64,000 nt of DNA from the NCBI GenBank assembly GCA_021234535.1, contig CM037850.1:14236114-14300113 (forward strand). The letters are read 5' to 3'. Position numbers and translations under genes: made by a program. Under the pieces are notes generated by a model, which saw only the letters and a program-made list of their open reading frames with translations, had not been told where the DNA came from and did no database searches. This document shows, piece by piece, positions 11,877 through 23,238 of this stretch (positions are counted from its first letter, which is position 1; every line of letters starts with the position of its first letter). The DNA is from Stichopus chloronotus (taxonomy: Eukaryota; Echinodermata; Holothuroidea; Aspidochirotida; Stichopodidae).

Positions 11877-12288
11877 ACTTGTTTGAAGTATACACGAATT
11901 CGCTTCCCTTATGGTTGTGCGTGGCCCTGGTCAACCCTTCTCAAGGGTCGCATAATCAGCCAGGTATGCACCCGCTACCTTCTTCTGGTCTTTGCGCCTG
12001 CCTCATTTCTGCTGTCATCAAAGCAGTAACAGTTCTTGTTAAGAGGGACTCGATGCAAGCAATATTTCTCAGCGCAATTCTCAGTGCGTTTGGAGAAGTG
12101 GGCGCCATTTACCTATTGCTTCTTCTGATAGAGTTTTTTGAGAAGCGAATGGGGTTGTCCAGAGAAGTCCATACATGTTATCATACCCTTATTGTTCCCT
12201 TTATAATCGGCATGCAGGCGCCCTACCACTGCCCGACACCGTCTTCAAGAATCCGTCGGCCCCCTGACGAAGAATCTAAGGGCATCCT
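11877..12288 (-). repeat. Dispersed repeat family 2, copy 1
   Basis: This region aligns along its whole length, with roughly 65-70% identity by eye, to 38375..38828 in the same orientation. Shared anchors are ACTTGT(T/C)TGAAGTAT, GATGCAAGCAA, CAGCGCAATTCTCAG-like text, GAGTT(T/C)TTTG and GTCTTCAAGAATC. In the minus-strand frame both copies encode N-x-I-R-F-x-K-N-S-I-R-R-S followed by N-A-L-R-I-A-L, so an old coding segment on the minus strand is likely. I do not recognise the protein. The 184-codon plus-strand frame here (11837..12391) is probably a by-product, because its 3' end runs into T-rich DNA outside the repeat. Confidence 0.65.
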
Positions 12289-13865
12289 ATGGGTTCATTA
12301 TTGTTTCTTGCTATTTTGTTATTTGTTGTTGTTTTTTTTCTTTGATGGTGACAATGTGGTGGTCATAGCCGTGGACAGCAAGTCGAAGTAATGCAAACAA
12401 AACCGTGTCAAGTAAACTTACAAATTTGCACGCGGATATGCATTTTCTCTTCCATGTTTATTTCGTTGGGTTATCATTCTCGCTCTGTGGGAGATGAACG
12501 CCAATCGGTATTCGTCCTACAAATGATCGTAGATACCAAGGCCATGCGGTAGATCCAGTGACGTACTTGGATGCAGGATCCGCTGCATGTAGATTCTGAA
12601 TACCACTTAATTGTACCAGTATAATATGCAGACAACTAACAAGATCTATCACTGATTAATACTGAGGCTTGTACGAAATTTGCATGAATTATTGGAAACA
12701 AGACAGACGAAGTGGAACCTTTATATGTAGTTACATATAGTTATATATATATATGACAAAATGTTCCAAAGTATTACAATACACACTTGTAGTTTGCTAA
12801 GTATTCAATCACGAGTTTTAACGTAAATGGTTCGATGTCCCCCAAACGCTTAATTATATCGGGGACGATGGCTTCTCAAAAATGACAATTATAATAGCAT
12901 ATGTCTGGTAATGTGCTCTAAAAACCGCTACACTTTTCAGCTCTCCGTCGTTTTAGTTAACTTTTAACACCTACAAATCAACGCATAGTACAATTTAGCG
13001 GCATAAACAGCTACAGAGAACTACTTTGTGGTCAAGTTAGGAGTTATGTGAAAGTGGCATTTTTTTCTAGTCAGTATTCAATTGAGGGTTTTGTACTTCA
13101 TCCTAACGAGATTCATAGGTGGCATCAGCGATGTGCATTTTCAAAAGTACACGAAATGACTGGCTATACTTCGTACAATTGCAGATAAGTGGCATCCGCG
13201 ATGTGCAATGATTGGACAGGAAGTCACGTGAAGTTCTGTGATTGATAAAATTGTCCATTAACTTCAATAGTAGAGTATAAACATAGCCCCATGCAGATAT
13301 CACCATAAACTGGCATTTTTTACGAATTTCCAGAACGAAAATAAGTTTTTACATATTAAAGCAGGAAGTGCTTTTATTCCTGCATTTTCAAAAGTGCACG
13401 AAATGACTGGCTATACTTCTTACAGTTGTAAAAAGCTATAAAAAACTACCACACCTTGGTTTATTTGTCGAGATATACTGGTAGCTTAATTTAAAAAAAA
13501 GTACATAGGATGGTCTTTGTGGTAGTATTCCCAAGGGAGTGACACACATTTAGAACAGAATCCGGTTTAGCTACTTTTTAGCCAAAACAAAAAAAAAATA
13601 CATAAATCATTTTTTCCCCACTGCTTAATACTCCCATTAAATTAGAACGAAACTGACTCAGATGTTATTTTCCAGACTTTTATGAATTAACAGATGAGAA
13701 AATGAATGATTAACAACGGAGGCTAGCTTTTCTTTAAATAGCACATCCTTCATTAATTATGGATGTAAATATAATTTATGAAATCTTCGGTAAATTTTCC
13801 AAAACAAACACTACTCTCAACTAAAATACCAAAGTACTAAAGTCTTTTAAGGTATAGGAATACTG
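12289..13865. other. Gene-free stretch with small direct repeats
   Basis: A roughly 45-base phrase beginning TTTTCAAAAGTACACGAAAT (13138) returns at about 13384 with few changes. GTGGCATC(A/C)GCGATGTGCA occurs at about 13115 and 13191. The remainder is AT-rich DNA without recognisable genes. Confidence 0.5.
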
Positions 13866-15705
13866 AATAGGCTTCGTCGTGTTCTTCCTAGACGTATCAT
13901 GGTCTTATCGTATAATTCACACATTCTACCTTTTCTTAGTTACTGTAATATTGTTTGGGAAAACATTTATGCCTCCATGCAGGTGACAACTTTTTTTCTT
14001 TTTACAGAAACGGACAATCCGTTGCACGTGTAATGAAAACTTCTTTCACCATACCGCACCTCTATTTATCAATCTGAATGAACCCAATTTATATGACTTA
14101 AGCCCTTACTACAGTATGTATTTTTTTTTCAACTGTTTAAACAATACTTCTCCGTTCATCTTCAGCTATTACTTCCAATTTCACAGCAGCATGCATTCCT
14201 ATATGGCAAGCCGTTTTACTTTTTATTCACGAATTAAAGATATCTTCATTGTTGTAAAGATATCTAAATTGTTCTTTTGGATATCTTTAATTCGTTACAT
14301 ATGAAGACATCTCTATAACATTTACAGATATCTACAACTAAATTAAAGATATCTAGAATTTAATTGAAGATATCTACAATTTAATTGAAGATATCTACAA
14401 TTGAGTTAAAGATATCTGCAATTTAATTAAAGATATCTAGAATTGTATTTAAAGATATCTATAATTAAATTAAAGATATCTAGAATTGTATTTACAGATA
14501 TCTACAATTGAATTAAAGATATCCAGAGTTGAATTAAAGATATCTACAATTGAATTAAAGATATCTAGAATTGAATTATGGATATCTTTAAATATGGCAT
14601 CCTGTCAGTTCGAAATCTGAATGGCGCGAAATGCAAAGGCGAACCTCACCCTTAAGGCTAAACCAATGGTACACTTACTATAACATACAACATGTACACA
14701 ACTAGCGATAGGATTGCGTTGTACCTCTCGTTTGTGATAGAATTCCTTATTCTGCTCAAGTTATTTTTTGCTGACACAAGTCTCCTCCTACAATCGATGC
14801 CATTGGCACTGGTATCAATAAGTATTCGCGAAACGTCACCCACGTCCTGAATATACGATCAAGAACTCGTTGAGCATTTTCACCTTTCACGCCCATAGCT
14901 ACAGCACAGCAATTTGTATAGTGCCAGTGTGTACTGCAGTGTAATGTAGTATGTAGGGCACACCGCACCTGAGCAGAGTGAGTTAGCAGACAGGATCTGT
15001 ATTTGTGGATATCTGACGTCATTTTTGTGGATATCTGACGTCATATTTAAAGATATCAGGAATTCATTTACAGATATCTGACGTCATATTTAAAGACATC
15101 TGGAATTGTTTTACAGATATCTCTATTATATATATATAGATATCCGAAAATGATTTATCGATATCTGACGTCATATTTAAAGATATCTGTAATTCATTTA
15201 GAGATATCTGAAATTCATTTACAGATATCTGTTATATTTATAGATATCTGAAAATCATTTACAGATACCTGTAATTCGTTTACAGATATCTGTAATTTAT
15301 TTGTAGATATCTCAATTTAATTTACAGATATCTGAAATTCATGTAATATTAAAGATATCTTTAATGGAATTATTTGAAGATATCTTTAATGGAATTATTT
15401 GAAGATATCTGCAATTGTTTAAAGATATCTGTTATCCTATTAAAAATATCTTTAATTATTTGACGATATCTTTAATTCGTGAATAAAAAGGAAAACGGCC
15501 TGCCATACTCCTAACCTAATCGCTCTACGAATAACCTCCATATATCGTATTTCCGACTGAAAGCCGCAGCTTTCCGCAGCTGGCAATCCGTTTCGTTAGG
15601 ACCAAAGTCTGGAATACCTTGCCCACCCACATTAAGGAGTGTAAAACACTTTATAGATTCAAAAAACATCTCAAAAAGTATCTCATTATGAACTATCACA
15701 ACTAA
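13866..15705 (+). pseudogene. CR1/jockey-type reverse transcriptase remnant split by a DNA transposon
   Basis: The left part (13866..14203) translates as a degraded RT 3' segment: ILPFLSYCNIVWENIYASM, later ending at HSY. The right part (15506..15705) carries the conserved C-terminus WNTLPTHIKECKTLYRFKK and stops at TAA 15703..15705. These are the 'nsLilPyLsYCniVWgn' and 'lWNsLP..ik..ktl..FKk.lK' blocks at the end of CR1/L2/jockey-type ORF2 proteins. Between them sits the GATATC element (14204..15505). Removing it and one TA copy brings HSY and the next in-frame codons together. Several stops and frameshifts show the element was already decayed. Related to, but not the same copy as, the element at 55240..56640. 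Confidence 0.8.
14204..15505. mobile_element. 1.3-kb GATATC-array DNA element with 41-base inverted ends and TA target duplication
   Basis: Both ends begin TGGCA(A/G)GCCGTTTT and continue through TTTTTATTCACGAATTAAAG into GATATC, an inverted repeat of 41 bases with two mismatches. The element is flanked by TA on both sides (14202..14203 and 15506..15507), the duplication made by Tc1/mariner-type transposases. Behind the ends lie two long arrays of AGATATCT spaced by 8-14 bases. The left array (14240..14590) has ACAATTGAATTAA-type spacers, the right array (15000..15480) ATTCATTTAC-type spacers. A unique core lies at 14600..14995. There is no intact transposase. Four TGACGTCA palindromes sit in the right array (15014, 15036, 15079, 15166). 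Confidence 0.85.
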
Positions 15706-17730
15706 GTGTAATTCTTTGTTTCTATTTGTATATATTCTTTTGTATATATTTTTTTGTGTGTGCATGTGTGTCAGGGTGGCAACGTAAACAAGCTCTCGCG
15801 ATCCTGCTTCTTGTTAAATGTCACCCCACAATCTCTTTTGCTTTATATTTAATATTGTACAAATTACTCTCATGTACCATTCAAAGAGATCGAAATAAAG
15901 TCCGTTAAATTGAAATAATTTACAAAATACACTTACGCACTGTGCAGTAACTCGTCGCAACATAACCACGATGTAGTAATAACTTACAGCATATTCACTG
16001 ATGTAATGTGTGATAATGGGTTTCAACAATGAATCTCATACACGGTCATAACGATACAAAGCACATAGATCTTTTAGCGCTATAGCTATTATACGGTTTG
16101 CTCATTGCAAAGCTAACTCACAAAATATGTTACGGTGAAATATTGCATTTGATGATAGATTAACACCAGACACTGAAACATGACGTTTTGTTGTGTACGT
16201 GGTACTTGTGATTATTTCACATTTTAATTTAAAATTACTTTGTCATATTTATAACGTCAGACAAACGATACATTTTGACTTATATGCAAAGGGCAATAGA
16301 AAAACAAAATCAAGTTGTTTAAAAGTCTATTGAAATGGAGACAGGACAAAACAGCAAAAAGAAAAATTTCCAACAACCATCATCACAAAAGAGGAAAGCT
16401 ACCCTTTGTAATTGAAAAAGAGCCAAATTTAATATTTTTGCTTCTACAGACAATAGAGCGATATACTTAAGGTATCTCTAGCTTCATGGTAAATGTATAT
16501 ATGTAATTTTACAAGATGGTTGTCCATGATATCATTAAACATTCTTTTGTGCACAACGTAAAATGCTACTCCTTATAAGTCAGCTCAAAATGTCAGTGTT
16601 AACATACCATATACACTGAATTAAACCTAATCGTTTTATTATACTACTACATTGAGTTTATGACACGATTAGATTAAAAAATGACTAAATGATAGTTTCT
16701 GATTGTGCAGAGGAGATTATTTTTTCGATCCATAAAATCACGAATATATCATCTCAATTTACACATTCTAATTATTTACAATTTTATGCTACGTCAACTA
16801 TCAATCTATAATACCGTGAATTGTTGCTATTCGTATGAAGTTTTGTTATATTTTGCTTCAAGGCTTAGATGGAATACATTTTGCATTTGAAACATGGTGA
16901 GACTTTTACTATAAAAAAAAAAGCTTGACATGTGGCTAGTAACGTTCAACGGGATGGGAAGAGGAAGATTAACCAAATGTGGTGCTACCACATACAGCTC
17001 TAAGACTTTCATCAGCAAGGATATGTGAAAATAAGTGAAAGTTTATGGTGACGGTTATGGTTTATGGTGACTATGATGACGTCCAGAACAAGGTTGGTTT
17101 CACTGGTGATACTTTGGTGATTTTGGCCCAGCGGGTCTTTCAAAACGAAAGATAAAATAAAATTCATCTCAAGTTGTCTGAGGACCTTGCGATGACAATT
17201 TGTGTAATTCAGGAAGGGTAGATACTCTGTCTTCAGAAGTATAATGGGGTACCTCAGAAAGATCCAAGATATGTCATCTATGAGGTATCATTAAGATTAA
17301 AAGTGAATGAACATCAAAACGTTTAGCGCTGAAATAGTATACTGTTAAAACAAAAGACTAATAGTGATAATGGCGAAAACACTATCCTACATTTTTGTTT
17401 ACTTTTTCAAGATATTATAATTCGAAAGCTCAAAAGCTAATCAATCAGGATCAGATTATGATGTCATAACTTGACCACTTGTAATTGGAAATCTTTTGTT
17501 TTTCTTTGTAATTGTAAAATAGTTTAAACAGTTATGCATCCATTCAGATCAAAGTATTGCTAATGTGAGGATTACATGATGTTATAATAAGCAACTGACG
17601 TTAGGCCGCCATATTGGATGAAATCAATGTTTCGTGTAACTCGTATTAGGCCGTTCCGGTTCAGTAACACTGTGTGGTCGTTATTACCGTGTTTGCGTAT
17701 TTTCATTGTATAACTGGTCTTAGAAGGCAA
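15706..17730. other. Retrotransposon tail, then gene-free AT-rich DNA
   Basis: The first 200 bases are probably the 3' untranslated tail of the split retrotransposon, with TGTGTGTGCATGTGTGT and a GAAATAAAG end near 15900. Beyond that I see no gene. The open frames are short and AT-rich. Confidence 0.45.
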
Positions 17731-17808
17731 ATGGTCCTTAACTGCGTAGCCATGGGCTGTACGAATCGGAGAGGCAAGAAGTCCGGGCTGATGTTCCACG
17801 TGTTGGTT
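17731..17808 (+). CDS. Possible first coding exon of a THAP-domain protein
   Basis: From ATG 17731 the frame reads M-V-L-N-C-V-A-M-G-C-T-N-R, then basic residues and G-L-M-F-H. It ends at a fair donor, GTT|GTAAGC, with phase 0. THAP zinc fingers begin near the start methionine with C-x(2-4)-C, a short basic stretch and F-x-x-F-P or F-H-x-F-P, and their first exon often ends there. The C-x4-C and F-H match; the proline does not. I could not find a following exon with the second C-x-x-H half, and a dispersed repeat begins about 100 bases on. It could be a gene start, an isolated pseudo-exon or a P-element-type transposase fragment. In THAP proteins the domain binds DNA. Confidence 0.35.
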
Positions 17809-17904
17809 GTAAGCAGTAGTACATCCCAGTACGGTACGGAGCGGCGAGCATGTCTGTAAGCATGTGGTTTTTGTTTTCCATCCAGTAAGGCTTTTCTATG
17901 GGGA

Positions 17905-18220
17905 ACGTGACGTCACTGCAAAACCTCTGTAGGGATCTTGTACTCAGCGTGGTTCACCTACATACCAAATATGAGGTTTGTCCAAGCTTTCCTTCTTGAG
18001 ATATCGTGTTTACAAGGTTTTCACAATTTGACCCCTGATGACCCAAAATGACTTTGAACTCCACCAAAAACAATAGGGTTCTTTTATTCAGTGTGGTTAA
18101 CGTATGTACTAAATATGGAAAGCGTCCCTTATTGATATATCGTGTTTACAAGGTAGTCGTCAAAACCAAAGATACACACAAACACTGCTGCATGATTACA
18201 AAGGCTACGATTTCATCGAA
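17905..18220. repeat. Dispersed repeat of the TGACCTTTGACCTCC family, diverged copy
   Basis: The phrases TACATACCAAATATGAGG, TTCCTTCTTGAGATATC, GTGTTTACAAGGTTTTCACA and AACTCCACCAAAAACAATAG are those of the array at 41440..42740. Here the DR1 core is mutated to TGACTTTGAACT. The tail ends in CACACAAACA and GATTACAAAGG, like the other copies. Confidence 0.8.
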
Positions 18221-20044
18221 ATCAAAATATGAAAATACTGAAACCTCAATTCTAGCCTGCATTCAATAACTGTTTCCTTTAAGCTACACCACAGTAACAC
18301 AATGTATATGGCGGTAATATGGCACTGCAGTTAGTGGACATACAATCTGGTAATTTATTTTGACTTAATGTGACGGTATTGATTGTTCGTATATATCAGT
18401 ATGCCTGATAATCGTGTGAAACTATTTGTATCTGTTGAATTTGCATTGTGATAACTTTTCCATTTAACTAACATTTTTCAAAAAGTCGAAAGTATAGTCA
18501 TTGAAAGAAAATGTGATTGAGATTCGACAATCCGAGCAATCTAACAATCAAGTAGGAAAAAAAAAACTAAACTTGAATTAAGACCACATTTAAACACTAT
18601 TCTGATATACCAGGATATTGTACTGCTAGGGATAAACGCATATATAAGTGGATCAAAGCCTAGCTAAATTAATTTGTCGCTGAGTTGTTCTCATAAGAAA
18701 AAAAATGGAAAATCAATTCCTCTTTATTTGTGAAATAAATTTCAATAGCATGTTCCTCTTGGAAGTTATGGATTTTTAACAAATTTTACATGAGACGCAT
18801 TGCATTAAGGAAAATCGGTAATATCATAATGGAATAACTACCTATCCTTTCTGTTTCTTTATAAACGCAACCTACTTAGGAGAAGAAACATGATAGTTAA
18901 GTGTTGTGACCTTAATGTTCACAAAATTGTAAAATAAGTCTACAATAAACATAAGCTAATTTTTCATGGAGACGAATTTCAAGGGTGTGCTGTACATATA
19001 TGCTTTTTACATTTTAGAATCCATTCACTTGTCGCAAGAATATTTCTTTACCGTCTAATTAAAAAAAATGGCGCAAAGACAAAAGTGTAATACAAAGGCA
19101 TTAAATGCCAAGAAATTTAAATATGTAAACAGTGGAGGTACTGAGACAGGAACTATTCAGAAAAAGTCTGAGTAACTGGAAGAGATATTACAACCAAGAA
19201 AGATTCTGGCCTATAAGACCTTTGATCTCCACCAAACGCCATTTGTTTCTTGTATTTATTGTGATACACCTACAAACGAAATCTACGAGATGCCAATGCT
19301 TGCTTCTGAAACCTTTTCAGTAATATGACGTTAGTTGACCTTAAAAAACTTTCACTTCAAATAAAAGTATAGGGCATTGGTCTCTAGCACTTTACGTAGT
19401 GCTAGAAACATTTGACCTACACCACAAACAATATTGATTTACTAAACATGATGAAGCTACATACCAAATTGACCATAAATACTTTTCTGAAGTTGTTAAG
19501 TTTACAATGATTCTTGTTTCTTCGAAAGGGAAAAAAATCTTTAAGATCCCCTCGTTAAATCAAGGTTCCAAAATAAAGATGAATCGTTCGATAGCCAAGG
19601 TTCACACAAAGACGTTTTGAAGGCATTACTAGCTGCATTATGAGCCTAATTTCACACTCATGCACTATTACAGTATGTATGCAATTACAGAGACACCCTA
19701 GCCACGAATTTTTATATTTAAAAGGTTAACTACTGATGACGCTCCTACTTACAAATTGAGAGCAGAAACCGGTCTAGTTTGGTCATACGAACCATTCCTG
19801 TCGCAGTACTACACAAAACGTACGTTTAGTTCACCTAAAAGGTGGAAATGCTTCTCCGAGAAACACGCAATAAGTCCATGCATCCCCGGAGGTGTAAAAC
19901 GAAGACCTCTAAAGGGAAGACCGAAGACTTCTAAACGAAGTCCGAAGACTAAAAACCGTTCAAATGATCAACACCAAAACAAAGAGTAACATACCGTTGT
20001 GTCAAACGCAGAGTCAATAAAATAATCAAGTTTCTAGGAGGCTT

Positions 20045-20665
20045 CATTTTGTCAGATTTTCTTTTAGAGATGTGCAATATTACTTAAATCTCTAAAACAA
20101 AGAATGAAAAACGAAAACCGACAACCGAGGTCCTTCTCGATATGTCAACCAAATGATCATTTAACCGACCTCTTTTATCGGCAGCACACAAGTAAGTGCT
20201 TTTCTCGCAGTTTAAGTTTAACGTAACTTGACCCTAATACCAGCGAGGAAATAGATGATGTCGTTCGTAAAATGCATTCTAACCTTCAAATACAATGCAT
20301 CGTAAATCTCAACCAGTTTATCAAATATTAAGGGTCAACAACGTACTTCACCAAAGATTTCAACCCAATCTTTTATGTGTTATATTTATTTCTAGATACT
20401 GATCTTCATTTTCCGGTCTTCCTTTTAGAGATTTTCAATATTACTAAAATCTCTTAAACGAAGACCGAAAAACCAAGACCTTATCGATATGTCAATCAAA
20501 GGATTATTTAACAGACTTCTCTTGTCGGCAGCGCTCAAATTGGTATTTTTCTTGCAGATTAAATTTAGCCAAACTTGATGTTCATATCAACGAGGAAATA
20601 GATGAAGTATTTCGTTAGTTAAATGTACTCTACATAATGTACTCTAAAATACAATCCATCGTAAA
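20045..20665. repeat. Imperfect direct duplication, two about 260-base copies
   Basis: Text near 20050..20315 (CTTTTAGAGATGTGCAATATT, TCGATATGTCAA, TCGGCAGC, GAGGAAATAGATGA, CATCGTAAATC) is repeated in the same order near 20420..20665, about 360 bases further on. No coding sense is preserved between copies, since indels differ. It may be an old tandem duplication or two neighbouring copies of an unknown element. Confidence 0.7.
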
Positions 20666-20989
20666 TCCACAAAAACTATGAAAGACAGAACATTCTCTTA
20701 CTCTACCATGCCATCCTGACATAACTACACGTTCCAGTCCAGGAAATGGAAGGTTTTCAAGGTATTAGCTTTAACATCTGCTGACCATGCACAACCATCG
20801 GCCTTTAACAAAAATAAGAACATTCTATTCACTACAATGAAGTAACATATCAACTGCCAGATCTAAGCTAGTGGGGGTGAACTGCAAGATATTGAGGTTA
20901 CAAGGTTATGGGCAAAATTTTAATGATCTGATGACCACAGATTGGCATTTGACCAAGTAAAAAAATATTGAAAAATTGTTCTTATTTAC

Positions 20990-21260
20990 CACCATGTTCC
21001 GGGTCTGCAGATATTCAAATTTTTCTCTTTGCACCTTCCCTAGCCCCCACATGACCTTTGCCTCCACCAAAAACAAATAGTGATCTTGTAACCGATACGC
21101 TGAAGCCCCATGCCAAAAATCAGTTCCAATTGCAGCACCTATCTCAAGATAATGAAGTTACAAGCAAAGGCATTACAAACCACAAAGGACTTGACTGCAT
21201 ATAAGTTACTTGTGCAGTAGTAATCTTACAAATAAGTTACTTGTGCAAGTAACCAAAAAC
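20990..21260. repeat. Dispersed repeat of the TGACCTTTGACCTCC family, fragment
   Basis: ATGACCTTTGCCTCCACCAA followed by AACAAATAGTGATCTTGTA, TCTCAAGATAATGAAGTTAC and AGTTACTTGTGCA text matches the dispersed family. The DR1 core has one change (TTGCCT for TTGACCT). Confidence 0.65.
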
Positions 21261-22977
21261 TTGGAATGCATCTAAGCTGTACAATGGTTTTCTTTTTTCT
21301 TATTTAATGGACCCAGCCTGCCATCACCTGCCGTAGTAGTAGCTTCCTCCGAGGGATTCGAGAAACGCCAACAGCAAGAACAGGAGTACAGGGGACTAAC
21401 ATAACAATCAAATGTTTCAATTGTAAAGACAACTAGTTGTCCTATCACATCCCCTAACCTCACAAAGCACTTACTAATATGTAACTTTTACATCAGTGTC
21501 TCACAAATGCAAATAACACACATGTAACAAGAAATTAATTTCATCAATGCTTATAATAAACATATTTCCCACTAAAGTACAAAAACAGTATAACATCACA
21601 TACTCTTTCAAATTAAAAGATCTTCTTTTTTGACATTAAAGTAACTAATAAATTTGTATTTACAGACTGCGTTATTTAATAAGTATAATATTAAAGAGGG
21701 AATTGCACTTATATTGCAATTACTGGAAAGAAGGACACAGTCCCAGAGATGTTACAAGGGAGTATGTTAGCATTGTCTTTTGTAGTGATATACTGCAGAT
21801 AGCCTTAACCTACACTGACTCAGCACTTCCCTTGTCATAGCTACTACACATGGACGAGAAAAACATACGGAGCCCTATGTAAGGATAAGCACATGCTGGA
21901 ACAACATGTGCCATTAGTAAAAACACAAGAGACTTGGGTACACCTACTACAGATGACCAATTAGAAGGATACAGAACCAACTGCAATTCAACAATGACAA
22001 TATATATATGACAATATATATATATAATATGTAACCCTGGATTACAACTTTGCTTGATGTTCACTAAAATTGTATGTTTGGAGGACATAAATTAAGTGGG
22101 ATATCCTGGCAATGTACATTTTAAACTACAATATATAAGGCAAAGGTAGAAATCAAATGGCTTCTATCTGCAGATGGGGATTTATAATATTTGTCATGAT
22201 AACATGGCAGACACTCATTTCTGTTCAAATGGAGATTTTGCTTTACAAACATTTAAAGGACAAAAAACCTATCGTGAATGTCCTGCTAAAGTTAAATTTT
22301 AAATGATCTTAGTGCGATATGTCCAGCAAAGGTGTAAGATAATGATAAATATACACATATATATATTTTAGTTCAGGATACACTATCCTATATTTGCATA
22401 CAGGCTGTTTCCAACATAATGTGGACTCATAAGTGCTTTATAGGTGGCTCACTCTAAATCAATCCCACACAATATCAGGTCATGAACCAACTGTCTTAAT
22501 TTTCCTTCTTAAATTTGCCTCAGTTGTTTATCAAGACTTAAGTCAGTATGATGGGATCAAATTTCAATTTCATTATCGCTTTATGCAAGTTTTGACTTAT
22601 TGTATGTAAACTTTGACTTCTCATTTTGTTCTCATCCAAAACAGCACAACCATTTTCAGATCAATATTACATAGAAATATTGCAATCAACCATGAGAATC
22701 ATACCATAGCGTTTATCTGGTAATCCAACACTGAAGGAATACAACAACTGAGTTGGAAATGAAGATTGTCCATCAACTAGCAGTATTTCAAAACATAAGG
22801 ACATGGGCTTTTCAATAACCTCACTTCTATGCCCTGAAAATGTATCACGACACATGGTGAATACTCTCAGTCATTCTTTGATATCTTTCCACCCTTGCTC
22901 ACATTTCTTGGAGATATCGTCACAGTCAAAAGACTTCTCTTAAAATAGTACGCATTATTGACTGATGTCATTCGACA

Positions 22978-22983
22978 TTTATT
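22978..22983 (-). promoter_or_regulatory. Candidate MON1 polyadenylation signal AATAAA
   Basis: AATAAA on the minus strand lies about 210 bases beyond the MON1 stop codon (23194..23196). It is the first canonical signal I noticed downstream. Without transcript data the actual cleavage site is unknown. Confidence 0.35.
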
Positions 22984-23193
22984 TGACATCTCGTGGACGT
23001 GGGCCATCGAAAGACTTCTCGTAAACCACCGTAATCTGTGACCTTTCCACTTCTCCGCTGGATATCAAACAGAAAGGACTTCTTCTTACAACAGTTTATC
23101 TGCTGCTATCTCATCACACTTACATATGGTTTTCTTTGCCTCTTAACATGTTTTCAATGACTTGCTGAATATGGTCATTGTGATACTCTGAAC

Positions 23194-23238
23194 TCAATAT
23201 TCAGGTGGATTGAGGATGAAGAGCCTCTCCTCCTCCCT
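23194..23238 (-). CDS. MON1: MON1 exon 14 (last, stop at 23194..23196)
   Basis: Acceptor TTTTCAG|AGG, phase 0. Fourteen codons, [14 protein letters not shown], then TGA. The near-invariant (K/R)-E-E-x-R-L-F-I-L close to the C-terminus is the strongest single marker of the family. Confidence 0.92.
   Translation of the reverse strand, partial: REEERLFILNPPEY

Larger units (their letters stand above)
17809..22977. other. Long gene-free stretch between the THAP-like exon and MON1
   Basis: Apart from the repeats listed separately (17905..18220, 20045..20665, 20990..21260), I see no gene. A short minus-strand frame at 21272..21463 ends EEATTTAGDGRLGP, which looks like the tail of a transposon or low-complexity protein, but I cannot name it. 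(TA)n microsatellites lie near 22000 and 22350. Confidence 0.4.

Noticed and set aside
11837..12391. 184-codon plus-strand open frame with hydrophobic segments
   Set aside because: It lies over a dispersed repeat whose conserved reading is on the minus strand, and its C-terminal part is translation of T-rich flanking DNA. Not called as a membrane protein gene.
12829..12845. tRNA B-box-like GGTTCGATGTCC
   Set aside because: It does not match GGTTCGANTCC and no cloverleaf or A box is found upstream.
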